Part shown: positions 27,783 through 36,052 of the stretch, one piece after another | How positions within the stretch are numbered: the stretch's first letter is position 1 | Layout of the letters: every line of letters begins with the position of its first letter | Source: Plantibacter elymi (nom. nud.) | GTDB taxonomy: Bacteria; Actinomycetota; Actinomycetes; Actinomycetales; Microbacteriaceae | Length of the DNA: 64,000 nucleotides | Reading direction: 5' to 3' | Assembly (NCBI RefSeq): GCF_900177795.1 | Contig: NZ_FXWJ01000006.1 | Span: 186,001 to 250,000, forward strand | Made by a program: the position numbers and the translations under genes | The notes under the pieces: model-generated | Told to the model about the DNA's origin: nothing | What the model saw: only the letters and a program-made list of their open reading frames with translations | Databases searched by the model: none

Positions 27783-28292
27783 ATGAGCACACCGGACGGA
27801 TCGAAGCCGCAGCCCCTTGCGCCGCAGCAGGCGCACCCGCAGCAGCCGGTTCCGCCGCAGCCGTACCCGCAGCAGCAGCTCCAACCGCAGCAGTACGGGG
27901 TGCAGCCGTACTCCCAGCAGGCGCCGTACCCGCAGCAGCCCTACCCGCCGCAGTACGGCATGCAGCCGTACGCTCAGCCGTATGCGCCCGTGTACCCGGC
28001 GCCCTACCCGTACCCGGCCTCGCCGCCGAAGGGGCTCAGCATCTCCAGCATGGTCATCGGCCTGGTGTCACTGTTCTTCGGGTTCACCTTCGTGCTCCCG
28101 GTCGTCGGATTCGTCCTCGGCCTCATGGGGCTCCGCCGCGAGCCCGCCGGTCGCGCGATGGCCATTACGGGCGTCGTGCTCAACGGGCTGTTCCTGCTCG
28201 TCTGGGCGGCACTCGTGCTGCTGTGGGTGTTCGTCATCGGTGGCCTACTCGCCGGCGTCGGCGGCGCTGCCTCCACCGGCATCGCCGCTTAG
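27783..28292 (+). CDS. Pro/Gln/Tyr-rich membrane protein with DUF4190-like domain
   Basis: 169 residues. The first ~80 are a low-complexity cytosolic tail of Pro, Gln and Tyr (repeats of the type PYPQQPY). A two-helix membrane domain follows: KGLSISSMVIGLVSLFFGFT, then GFVLGLMGLRREPAGRAMAI, ending with helix GVVLNGLFLLVWAALVLLWV. The pattern (helix, GLRR, GRAMAITG, helix) matches DUF4190 proteins of actinobacteria, whose function is unknown. The ATG lies 7 nt after TAGGCT, so the mRNA is probably leaderless. Three 19-bp tandem repeats start at its stop codon. Confidence 0.82.
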   Translation: MSTPDGSKPQPLAPQQAHPQQPVPPQPYPQQQLQPQQYGVQPYSQQAPYPQQPYPPQYGMQPYAQPYAPVYPAPYPYPASPPKGLSISSMVIGLVSLFFGFTFVLPVVGFVLGLMGLRREPAGRAMAITGVVLNGLFLLVWAALVLLWVFVIGGLLAGVGGAASTGIAA

Positions 28293-28345
28293 CCGCCGGT
28301 CTGTCGCCGAGCCGCCGGCCTGCCGCTGAGCCGCCGGTCAGCCGG
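28291..28345. repeat. Three 19-bp tandem repeats between convergent genes
   Basis: Units starting AGCCGCCGG at 28291, 28310 and 28329 (AGCCGCCGGTCTGTCGCCG and variants). The array overlaps the ends of both flanking genes. Confidence 0.7.
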
Positions 28346-29228
28346 CCGGGACGACCGTGCTGACCATCGACAGCACCACGGCGCCGTCGACGTCTTCGCG
28401 TTCCAGCCAGACGGCGATGCTCGAGAACTCGCTCAGCGACACCACGTGGGTGCCGCCGCAGGGGATGACCGCCGGGCCGCCCGGCAGCTCGCAGTGCCAG
28501 CTGCGCCGATCGGTGAGCAGATCACCCTCGCGATCGATCCGGACGGACGCGCCGCTGTCCGACCAGCCGTCGAGGGTGTTCCGTATCCGCGCCCCGAGCG
28601 CGTCGAGGTCGTCGAGGGCGGCCGGGTCGAACCCCTTCCGCCGGAGCGACTTGCCGATGCGGTAGCGGTCGGTCGACGCGTTCGGAGCGATCCGCGACGA
28701 CTCGCAGGCGAGCGCGTCGAAATCCGGGGCCTCGAGGGCATCGGGGACGACCTCCTTGCGCCAGGCGTCGGCGAGCGCGGCGTTCAAGGCGAGGGACGCG
28801 AGGTGGCACCCGGTGTGTCCGGCGGAGAGCGCGTGTCGGGTGGAGGCCTCCACCTCGATGCGTGCCGTCGCGCCCTCGACAGCGCTCGAGGCCGCTCCGG
28901 TGGAGACCAGGTGGGCGACGAGGAAGGCCCACCCCTCGGTGCCCTTCTTCACGGGGATGTCGGCACCGAGGTACAGCCGGGTGCCGTCGCTCGCGGCGAC
29001 GACGCAGTCGGTCACGGCGACCTCCACGGCGCTCGTGCCCGCACCGAAGGTGATGGTCGCCGTGTCGGCTGGCTGGTCGGGCCACGCGGCGTCGACCGGG
29101 TGGCAGGCCGTCTCGTCGAGCACCACGGCGAGGTGGTCGCCGACGGGTTCGACGTGCAGCACCGTGCCCGTCGAGACGAGGGCTCCGGTGGGATAGGTGA
29201 CGCGCGTGTCCGTGACGGGGAGGCTCAT
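28338..29228 (-). CDS. AlaX-like alanyl-tRNA editing/tRNA_SAD domain protein
   Basis: 296 residues with the free-standing editing-domain architecture of AlaXp: an N-terminal beta-barrel region, then the zinc-binding HxxxH in RHALSAGHTGCHLASLALN and the C-x-x-x-H of IPCGGTHVVSLSEF near residue 260. Such proteins hydrolyse Ser- or Gly-mischarged tRNA-Ala in trans. The long insert between the two metal motifs (~100 residues, including KSLRRKGFDPAALDDLDALG) is typical of the larger actinobacterial homologues. The ATG is 6 nt downstream of TAGCGT on its strand (leaderless). Substrate specificity is inferred from the family only. Confidence 0.85.
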   Translation of the reverse strand: MSLPVTDTRVTYPTGALVSTGTVLHVEPVGDHLAVVLDETACHPVDAAWPDQPADTATITFGAGTSAVEVAVTDCVVAASDGTRLYLGADIPVKKGTEGWAFLVAHLVSTGAASSAVEGATARIEVEASTRHALSAGHTGCHLASLALNAALADAWRKEVVPDALEAPDFDALACESSRIAPNASTDRYRIGKSLRRKGFDPAALDDLDALGARIRNTLDGWSDSGASVRIDREGDLLTDRRSWHCELPGGPAVIPCGGTHVVSLSEFSSIAVWLEREDVDGAVVLSMVSTVVPAG

Positions 29229-29354
29229 GTCCCCACGCTATCGCGACCGGACCGGAGGCCCGTCGGTGGCTGTCAACCCCGGGAAACGGTGGAGGATCAC
29301 GACGTAGAGTCCGAGGACACGGAGCGCGACGCGTTCCGCGGAGAGGAGTGCATC

Positions 29355-29729
29355 ATGACGGATCAGCAGGACCAGCGTTCAAGCGACGACCTCGCTACCG
29401 GTGCGGCCGGAGCGGACCAGGAAGCCTGGGAGGGTGCCGACATCGACACCGCAGAGCTCGTGAGCTCCGAGCAGACGACCGCCGGACCGGGCTCGGACGG
29501 GTCGAGTCAGACCGTCGACGGCACCGGCTCGGAGGACGCGGCTCCCGACGAGGAGCAGGCGACCGAGGAGGCCGTCGAGACCCCGGAGCCCTCGACCGAA
29601 CTCGACGCACCGCTGGCCGAGGGCGAGGGCGGCGACGCAGACGGTTCGGCCGACCACCAGCCCGACTCCGGGCCGGCCTCCGAGGCCACCGACGACGCCC
29701 GCGAGGTCTACGACACCGCACCCGACTGA
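29355..29729 (+). CDS. Small, highly acidic, disordered protein
   Basis: 124 residues, almost entirely Asp, Glu, Ser, Thr, Ala, Gly and Pro; no hydrophobic core, no Cys, no membrane helix. ATG 29355 has AGGAG 6 nt upstream (GAGAGGAGTGCATC), so translation is credible. The composition suggests an intrinsically disordered protein; no family is recognised. It stands alone between the AlaX-like gene and a strong hairpin. Confidence 0.7.
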   Translation: MTDQQDQRSSDDLATGAAGADQEAWEGADIDTAELVSSEQTTAGPGSDGSSQTVDGTGSEDAAPDEEQATEEAVETPEPSTELDAPLAEGEGGDADGSADHQPDSGPASEATDDAREVYDTAPD

Positions 29730-29746
29730 GTCGGACACCACACGAC

Positions 29747-29787
29747 CGACGGGCCGTCCTCCGATCCATTCGGACGACGGCCCGTCG
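29747..29787. terminator. Strong hairpin terminator between convergent genes
   Basis: CGACGGGCCGTC (29747-29758) pairs with GACGGCCCGTCG (29776-29787), with TCCG/CGGA extending the stem and ATCCATT as loop. It separates the acidic-protein gene from the YdcF-like gene and can serve both strands. Confidence 0.75.
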
Positions 29788-29823
29788 CGCGTCGCGGTCG
29801 CCGTGCTCGAGCGAGACGGCGGC

Positions 29824-30852
29824 TCAGATCGGTAGGAGCGACCAGACCACGGCGAGGGCGATCAGGCCTGCGACGCCCGCGATCGCCAGTGCATTGAGCA
29901 GGCGGTGCTCGACCATGATGGCGACGTACTCGCGGAGGAACGCGCTCGGCACGTAGTAGGCGGCTGTCGGTGAGCCGATGACCTGGGCGTCGCTCCCGAT
30001 CGAACGTGCCAGGAGGGCCGCTCGGAGGACGTGGTAGTTGTTCGTCACCACGATCGTCTCGCCGTCCCGCCCGGCCGACTGCTGGAGGTCCCGGGAGAGC
30101 AACAGGTTCTCACGCGTGTTCGTGGACGCGGTCTCCGGGAGCACGTCCGTCGCGGCCGCACCGTTCGCGATGAGGTACTCGGCCATCGCCGTCCCCTCCG
30201 GGCGCGGTTCGTCGTCCCCCTGACCGCCGGACGGGATCAGGAGCGGCCGCGTCGTCCCCGGTGACGTGGCCCGGTAGATGCGGAGCGCCAGGTCCAGGCG
30301 ACTGCGCAGCAACGGCGGGACCTCGCCGTGGATCAGCCCGGAACCGAGGACGATGAGGGCGTCGGGCGTCCGCGTGTGGCGGTAGCGGCTGTAGACGAGT
30401 GAGTACACGCCGAATGCCGTGAAGGTCGCCGCCGCGTAGAAGCACGCGAACCCGAGCAGGAGACCCAGCGCGACGAGGACGATCGTCAGCCAGGAGGGCA
30501 AGGACTGCGGGTGCGACCCGAGGACCAACAGGACGGCGAGCACGGGCAGCACCAGGATCGCGACCCCGGCGAACAGCGAGAGCAGGTTGCCCAGGCTGCG
30601 TCCTTCGAGCCGGAGCATCGTGATGCCGTTGCCGATGAGGAGGACTCCGAGCACGCCCACCAGCAGGACCGTGCCGAACGCGGCGAGGAGCACGGTGAAC
30701 GGCGTCGTGCGGGACGCCTCCGAGAGGAGCGCCACCAGCGCACAGGCGATCGCGGAGACCAGGAAGACCCCGTTGCGCAGGCGGCGGGCGTCGCGGCGTC
30801 GACTCGCGACGTAGAGCACCGCGAAGACGGCGGCCGGGAACAACATGATCAT
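29824..30852 (-). CDS. YdcF/SanA-like (DUF218) membrane protein
   Basis: 342 residues. The N-terminal ~155 residues hold about five hydrophobic helices, followed by a DUF218/YdcF domain with the core YSRYRHTRTPDALIVLGSGL, the loop IPSGGQGDDEPRPEGTAMAE, the conserved ASTNTRENLLLSRDL, and VVTNNYHVLRAALLAR; a further helix ends the protein. DUF218 proteins include E. coli YdcF and SanA and are linked to envelope or lipid-carrier functions, but the reaction here is not known. Two Met codons two residues apart (30852 and 30846) are possible starts; GAGGG is better placed for the second. Confidence 0.88.
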   Translation of the reverse strand: MIMLFPAAVFAVLYVASRRRDARRLRNGVFLVSAIACALVALLSEASRTTPFTVLLAAFGTVLLVGVLGVLLIGNGITMLRLEGRSLGNLLSLFAGVAILVLPVLAVLLVLGSHPQSLPSWLTIVLVALGLLLGFACFYAAATFTAFGVYSLVYSRYRHTRTPDALIVLGSGLIHGEVPPLLRSRLDLALRIYRATSPGTTRPLLIPSGGQGDDEPRPEGTAMAEYLIANGAAATDVLPETASTNTRENLLLSRDLQQSAGRDGETIVVTNNYHVLRAALLARSIGSDAQVIGSPTAAYYVPSAFLREYVAIMVEHRLLNALAIAGVAGLIALAVVWSLLPI

Positions 30853-30925
30853 GCCCTCATCCTGCCCGACCGTTCGTCCCGCACCGGTCGTTCGGATGGG
30901 GCGTGCGGGCAGAGCATCCGGAGTG

Positions 30926-32506
30926 CTATGACCGCGGCGGCTTCGGCGTCATCGCCTTGAGGGTCGCCTCCTCGGCGTCGATCGCTGCCAGGACCGCGGC
31001 GACCGCCGGCTCCTGGTAGCGACCCTCGGCACGGGCAGAGAGGAGCGCCTCGCGTTCCGCCGCGATCATCTGGCGGCGGAGTCGGGCGAACGCGACCGTG
31101 CGGAGCTCCGAGCCGTCACCCGTGTACTGCTCGAGGGCGTTGGCCACGAAGCTCGCATTGGTCCGCAGGCGGTTGAGCACCTGCTCCTCGTCCGCCTCGG
31201 TCGTCAGCTCGTCGAGGCGGTCCAGGCCGGCCGTCTGGACCTCCGCCATGAGCATCAGTTGCTCGACGCGCTCCTGGCTGTGGTTCGGCGGCGGGAGGTG
31301 CAGCGCACGGATGATCCGGGGGAGCGCGAGCCCCGAGAGGAGTGTGCCGACCACGACGACGAACGCCAGGAACTGCAGGAACTCGCGGGACGGGGTGTCC
31401 TCGGGCAGCAGGAACACCGCCGCCAGGGTCACCACGCCGCGGACGCCGGCCGCGGAGACGGCGATCCCGTTGCCCCACGACCAGCTCCGCTCCCGGAGTC
31501 GTCTCGGCCCGAGCCGGTAGATCGCCGTGACCGTCATCTCCCAGACGAAGCGCGAGACGATCAGCGCCGCGAGGACCCCGATGCTGATGAACACGGTCGG
31601 CCAGAGCCCAGGACCGGTCTGGATCGCGCCCTCGAGAATGCCCGCCAGGTTGAGCCCGATGAACAGGAAGACGGCGTTCTCGAGGAGGAACTGGATGGTG
31701 CGCCAGTTGAGCGACTCGGCGATGCGTGCCTCGGCCGACTGCACGATGGGCGCCCGGTAGCCGAGCAGCAGCCCGGCGGTGACGACCGCGAGCACACCCG
31801 AACCGTGGATCGCCTGCGCCAGGAGGAACGCCAGGAACGGGGTGATGAGGGAGAGGCAGGTGTCGAGGACTGGGGCACGCAGGCGTCGGCGGACCTCGGA
31901 CAGCACCCAGCCGACCGCGAGACCGACGCCGACACCGGCGACGACCTCGATGACGAACTCTCCGGCGATCATGACCGGGTTGACGACGCTCGTGATGGCG
32001 AGGATCGAGGCGTTGAGTGCCACGAGTGCGGTGGCGTCGTTGAGCAGGCTCTCACCCTCGAGGATCGTCAGCACGCGGCGGGGGAGCCCGAGTCGTCCGG
32101 CGATCGCGCTCACGGCGACGGCGTCGGTCGGCGCGATGACCGCTGCGAACGCGAACGCCGCCGCGAGGGTGATCGACGGGATGAGGAGCCAGCTGGCGAA
32201 CCCGACCGACACGACGGTGAACGCGACCGCACCGACCGAGAGCAGGATGATGCCGTCGTTACGGGCACGGATGTCGATGAGGGAGATCCGGATCGCGGAC
32301 GCGAAGAGCAGCGGCGGCAACAGTCCGTAGAGGATCAGGTCGGGTTCGATCTCGACGGTCGGAACGGCGGGGATGAACGACGCGACGCCGCCGACGAGTA
32401 CCAGCGCCACCGGGGCGGAGACGCCCGCTCGGCCGGACAGGCCCGACACGATGACGGTGACGACGACGAACACGACGATCCACGAGATGAGCGCGACGGG
32501 ATCCAT
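30926..32506 (-). CDS. Na+/H+ antiporter, CPA1 family
   Basis: 526 residues with about 12 membrane helices. Features of monovalent cation:proton antiporters: the first helix begins right after the start (MDPVALISWIVVFVVVTVIV); the ion-site segment is FAAVIAPTDAVAVSAIAGRLG (helix 5), then LEGESLLNDATALVALNASI. A ~115-residue cytosolic C-terminal tail (from ALHLPPPNHSQERVEQL) is helical and charged, typical of NhaP/Nha1-type regulation. It exports Na+ (or K+) in exchange for protons. ATG 32506 is chosen because the membrane domain starts there; the 30 upstream codons are Pro/Arg-rich and unlike a leader. Confidence 0.93.
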   Translation of the reverse strand: MDPVALISWIVVFVVVTVIVSGLSGRAGVSAPVALVLVGGVASFIPAVPTVEIEPDLILYGLLPPLLFASAIRISLIDIRARNDGIILLSVGAVAFTVVSVGFASWLLIPSITLAAAFAFAAVIAPTDAVAVSAIAGRLGLPRRVLTILEGESLLNDATALVALNASILAITSVVNPVMIAGEFVIEVVAGVGVGLAVGWVLSEVRRRLRAPVLDTCLSLITPFLAFLLAQAIHGSGVLAVVTAGLLLGYRAPIVQSAEARIAESLNWRTIQFLLENAVFLFIGLNLAGILEGAIQTGPGLWPTVFISIGVLAALIVSRFVWEMTVTAIYRLGPRRLRERSWSWGNGIAVSAAGVRGVVTLAAVFLLPEDTPSREFLQFLAFVVVVGTLLSGLALPRIIRALHLPPPNHSQERVEQLMLMAEVQTAGLDRLDELTTEADEEQVLNRLRTNASFVANALEQYTGDGSELRTVAFARLRRQMIAAEREALLSARAEGRYQEPAVAAVLAAIDAEEATLKAMTPKPPRS

Positions 32507-32651
32507 GTGGGGATTCTCCCACCTGGGAGGCCGTGGTCGTCCGTACGATCGTCCGAACTCCGGACCGGCCGTGATCGGCACCGGTTCCGGACGCACGGCG
32601 CCCCCGCACGATCAAGCCGTGCGGGAGCGTCGGTTGGAACGGTGAGGCGGC

Positions 32652-32822
32652 TCAGCCGCGGCGGTTGGCCGCGCTGCTGGAGCCGCGCTGCTCCGCACCG
32701 GTCTCGCGGGTGCGGAGACCGAAGCGGTAGGTGAGCTTCTCGGTGGAGTGACCGCGGCCGTGGACGGCGGTGCCCGCGGAACGGTTGGAGGACGCTGGGG
32801 TCCGAGTCTGGGTGATGGACAT
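32652..32822 (-). CDS. Small basic protein, function unknown
   Basis: 56 residues, Arg/Ser/Thr-rich and basic (MSITQTRTPASSNRSAGT to the end SAANRRG). Codon use matches the neighbours and ATG 32822 is preceded by GAGAA about 6 nt upstream. No family is recognised. It follows a long non-coding stretch with an AT-rich, promoter-like block at ~33340-33360 that could drive it in this direction. Confidence 0.55.
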   Translation of the reverse strand: MSITQTRTPASSNRSAGTAVHGRGHSTEKLTYRFGLRTRETGAEQRGSSSAANRRG

Positions 32823-33393
32823 GGTGATTCTCGATTCTGGTGTTGCGGATGATGGATGGGCCGGTTCCAGAGGGGGAATGCGATGACGATCGGTGTTGGT
32901 CGCATGGATGGAGCGACGAGACCGTCCGGAGTGCAGCTGCGCCGAGATTCGGCTGCGCTGGTCGGCTGGGGCCGTCCGGAGGATCGTTGTTCGCCGTTCT
33001 GGATGACGGCTGGTGGTGTCGTGTCGGGAGCATCGGCGTATCCGTGGAGGTGTGGACTCTGCACACGGAAGCCGGTTGTGACATCGGCACTCGAGGAACG
33101 AACATACGCGACCAAGCTGAGAACGACCTGGGAAAGCCTGGCGTCCGTGCTTGCGCGGTTCGATGCCCGAGATTGGACCCGGGCATCGACCGGCGGTGTC
33201 GCAGAGCTTCGGGCCACCGCACCTAGGGGAGGGGTGGCCGTATCTCCCGCGCACCCGAAGGGATATCGGGCTCGGGAGGCCGGAGGGTGATCGCGGGGGA
33301 CGATCGGTTACCGGTGGAGGCATTGGAAGAACTCCAACACAATATATATTAACAGCTCAGAGTTGCGTGTTGCTGTGGGATTGCTGGGAGTGC
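32823..33393. other. 571-bp non-coding region with AT-rich block and hairpin
   Basis: No convincing gene on either strand. GC content is lower than in neighbouring genes by eye. Contents: a perfect 9-bp stem CGATGCCCG/CGGGCATCG (33161-33188) and an AT-rich block AACACAATATATATTAACAG near 33340, the only such run in the window. Read leftward, that block resembles a promoter, so a non-coding RNA or a long leader for the small basic gene is possible. Confidence 0.45.
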
Positions 33394-34233
33394 TCAGTCG
33401 GTCGCAAGGAGGCGCAGGATCCGCGCGGTCTCGGCCGCGACCGCACTGCGACCGGCCCGCACGTAGGTGCGGGGGTCGACGAGCTTCGGCTGCTCGTCGA
33501 GGACGTCGCGCACCGCCCGGGTGAACAAACCGTTGAGGTGCGTCGAGAGGTTGATCTTCGTCATCCCGGAACGGACCGCCGCGCGGAGTTCGTCGTCGGG
33601 GAGCCCGGAGGAGCCGTGCAGCACGAGCGGGACGGGCACGTCGCGGCGGAGCTGCGCGATCAGCGCGTGGTCGGCCGCGGCCTCTCGGCTCGTCATCGCG
33701 TGCGAGGTGCCGACGGCCACGGCCAGGGCGTCGACGCCGGTCGCGCCGACGAACGCGACGGCCTCCGACGGCACCGTGCGCGCACCCGGAGCGTGCACGC
33801 CGTCCTTCCCGCCGACCTCGCCGAGTTCGGCTTCGACGGCCACACCGCGCGCATGGCAGAAGTCCACGATCTCCTTCGTCGCGCGGACGTTCTCGTCGTA
33901 CGGCAGGGTCGAGGCGTCGAACATCACGCTGTCCACACCGAGCTCGACGCCCTCGCGCACGAGCTCGGCCGACTCCACGTGGTCGAGGTGGACGAGGACC
34001 GGGACCGTCGCGGCACGGGCGATGGCCAGCGAGGCGAGCGTGATGGGGGCGAGTGACCCGTGGTACCGCACGCAGTTCTCGCTGATCTGCAGGATGACCG
34101 GCAGCCCGGCCTCCTCGGCGCCGGCGACGATCGCCTCCGCGTGCTCGAGGAGGACCACGTTGCACGCCGCGATGCCGGCGTTCGAGGCCGAGGCGTTGGC
34201 GAGGAGCGCGGTGAAGTCGAGGGCGGTGGTCAT
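33394..34233 (-). CDS. Class II fructose/tagatose-bisphosphate aldolase family protein
   Basis: 279-residue zinc-dependent aldolase that should split a ketose-1,6-bisphosphate into dihydroxyacetone phosphate and an aldehyde phosphate. Motifs: VPVLVHLDHVES (catalytic Asp and Zn His), DSVMFDASTLPYDENVRATK, the Zn/phosphate segment VEAELGEVGGKDG, then VGTSHAM, VLHGSSGLPDDELR and MTKINLSTHLN. Length fits the GatY/KbaY/FbaA short class. ATG 34233 overlaps the kinase gene stop (ATGA); last gene of the SIS-ROK-PfkB-aldolase operon. The tagatose or fructose epimer cannot be told from sequence alone. Confidence 0.92.
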   Translation of the reverse strand: MTTALDFTALLANASASNAGIAACNVVLLEHAEAIVAGAEEAGLPVILQISENCVRYHGSLAPITLASLAIARAATVPVLVHLDHVESAELVREGVELGVDSVMFDASTLPYDENVRATKEIVDFCHARGVAVEAELGEVGGKDGVHAPGARTVPSEAVAFVGATGVDALAVAVGTSHAMTSREAAADHALIAQLRRDVPVPLVLHGSSGLPDDELRAAVRSGMTKINLSTHLNGLFTRAVRDVLDEQPKLVDPRTYVRAGRSAVAAETARILRLLATD

Positions 34234-35177
34234 TCGGTTGCTCCAATGGGGTCGGATGCGGCGGGTGCGTCGAGGAATCGGTGGAAGGCGGCGAGGTCGA
34301 TCGCGCCGGCGATCGGTTCGAGCACGGCCGCCGCACCTGCGGCCGCCGCCGCGCGGAGTGCCTCGGGAAGTGTGGCTCCCGCGCGGAGTGCTGCGACCAG
34401 GCCGGCCGTGGCGGCATCGCCGGCGCCGGTCGGGTTGCCGCTCACGCCGGGGACGGCCGGGACCTCGTGGGCGCCATCGGCGTCGCCGGCGGTGAGGCCG
34501 TCGGCACCGCGGGAGATGACGACCGCGCGGGCGCCGAGTGCGAGGAGTGCCGCGCGAGCCGATGCGAGGTCGGCCGCGCCCGTCGCCTCGAGGGCTTCGT
34601 CGAGGTTGGGTTTGAGGATCGTCGCACCGGCGCGGGCCGCGGCGAGGAGCGCCGTGCCGCTGACGTCGACGATCACGGGGACGCCGGCGTCGTGGCCGGT
34701 TCGGACGAGGGCTTCGACGACGGCGTCGGGCGTGGCCGGCGGGAGCGAGCCCGAGATGACGAGTGCGCTCGCGTCGTGGAGGGCGCGTCGGAGCTCGGTC
34801 GTGAGGGTGGTCCACTCCTCGGGCGTCACGACCGGGCCGGCTTCGGCGAAGAGGGTCGGATGGTGGATCCCGTCGACGACCGCGACCGTCGAGCGTGTCT
34901 CGGCGCGGAGCTCCACGACCCGGGTGGGGAGGTCGTCGGCCGCAAGGGCGTCTCCGAGCCAGGTGCCGGAGGCGCCACCGAGGGGGAGCACCTGCAGGGT
35001 CGGGACACTGAGCGACTCGAGGACGCGGGCGACGTTCACGCCCTTCCCGCCGGCACGCCGGACGACGGACTGGACGCGTTGCGTGACCCCGAGCTGCTGC
35101 TCGGCGACCGTGTAGGTGATGTCCACAGCCGGGTTCGGCGTCACGACCACGACGCGACGCGCACCAGGGGTGGTCAT
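34230..35177 (-). CDS. PfkB family 1-phosphofructokinase/tagatose-6-phosphate kinase
   Basis: 315-residue ribokinase-fold sugar-phosphate kinase of the FruK/LacC subgroup. N-terminal VVVVTPNPAVDITYTV and GGKGVNVARVLESL (substrate site), middle LVISGSLPPATPDAV and ILKPNLDEALEATG, and the C-terminal anion hole/catalytic base NPTGAGDAATAGLVAAL. It phosphorylates a ketohexose phosphate at C1 or C6 to make the bisphosphate that the downstream aldolase cleaves. Overlaps both neighbours by 4 bp. Confidence 0.92.
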   Translation of the reverse strand: MTTPGARRVVVVTPNPAVDITYTVAEQQLGVTQRVQSVVRRAGGKGVNVARVLESLSVPTLQVLPLGGASGTWLGDALAADDLPTRVVELRAETRSTVAVVDGIHHPTLFAEAGPVVTPEEWTTLTTELRRALHDASALVISGSLPPATPDAVVEALVRTGHDAGVPVIVDVSGTALLAAARAGATILKPNLDEALEATGAADLASARAALLALGARAVVISRGADGLTAGDADGAHEVPAVPGVSGNPTGAGDAATAGLVAALRAGATLPEALRAAAAAGAAAVLEPIAGAIDLAAFHRFLDAPAASDPIGATE

Positions 35178-36052
35178 CGGTCCGTCACCAGTCGGCGAGC
35201 GAGGATCCCCGCACCGACCGTGGCCGCCTCGTCGCCGTGACGAGCGGGCAGGAGCTGCGGGACACGGACGACGTCAAGCCGCTCGCGGAGTCCGTGCTCG
35301 AGCGGTTCGAAGAGGGCGGCTCCGGCGAGGGCGAGCCCACCGCCGATCACGATGGCCGTAGGTGCGGCGACGACGGTGATGCCGGCGAGGGCCTCGGCGA
35401 GTGCATCGACGGCGTCGTTCCAGATGGCGATGGCGGCGGCGTCACCGCTGGCGACGGCGTCGGCGACGGTCTTCGCGTCGCGGGCGCCCGCGCGTCGTGC
35501 GATGCCGCCCGCTGAAGCGAGTTCCTCGACCCGGAGCCCGCGATGCGGGCCGTCCTGGATCACGCGCTGGCCGATCTCGCCGGCCCAGCCGCCGCCGGCG
35601 AAGGGGACGCCGTCGATGACGAGTGCCGAGGCCAGACCGGTCCCGACCGGTACGAACGCGATCGTGCCGGTGACGTCGGCTGCAGCGCCCGAGACCGCTT
35701 CCGCCAGCGCCCCGGCGCGGACGTCCTGCCCGAAGGCCAGTGGCACCTCGAGCGCGGGACGGAGGAGCTCGGGGAAGGCGAGGTCGCGCCAACCGAGGTT
35801 GACCGCGTGGATGCAGACGCCGTGCTCCTCGTCGACGACGCCGGGCACGACCACCCCGACGGCCGCTGGGGCTGCGACGCGGCTCGCGGCGGCGACGAGT
35901 CCGAGGACGATGTCGCGAGTCAGGACACCCGAGGTGTCGCCCGAAGGCGTCGCCTCGCGCCAGCGCCCGAGGACCGTGCCGTCGGCATCCGTCAGTGCGG
36001 CTTTGATCCCGGTCCCGCCGACATCGATGCCGAGGACCGCCCGCTCGGTCAC
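35174..36052 (-). CDS. ROK family protein (sugar kinase-like), lacking the zinc Cys motif
   Basis: 292 residues with the actin-like ATPase fold: phosphate-1 loop VLGIDVGGTGIKAALTDADG, catalytic-region NLGWRDLAFPELL, LAFGQDVRAGALAEA (Asp), FVPVGTGLASALVIDG and C-terminal GGGLALAGAALFEPLE. No helix-turn-helix, so it is a kinase type rather than a repressor. The ROK zinc signature (normally GHxx...CxCGxxGCxE) is replaced by GEIGQRVIQDGPHRGLRVEE with no cysteine, so the usual structural zinc is missing. GTG start overlaps the SIS gene by 4 bp. It probably phosphorylates the incoming (amino)sugar; identity unknown. Confidence 0.87.
   Translation of the reverse strand: MTERAVLGIDVGGTGIKAALTDADGTVLGRWREATPSGDTSGVLTRDIVLGLVAAASRVAAPAAVGVVVPGVVDEEHGVCIHAVNLGWRDLAFPELLRPALEVPLAFGQDVRAGALAEAVSGAAADVTGTIAFVPVGTGLASALVIDGVPFAGGGWAGEIGQRVIQDGPHRGLRVEELASAGGIARRAGARDAKTVADAVASGDAAAIAIWNDAVDALAEALAGITVVAAPTAIVIGGGLALAGAALFEPLEHGLRERLDVVRVPQLLPARHGDEAATVGAGILARRLVTDR

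Noticed and set aside
32856-33290. Plus-strand 144-codon frame in the non-coding region
   Set aside because: No ribosome site, atypical composition and no domain; best treated as non-coding.
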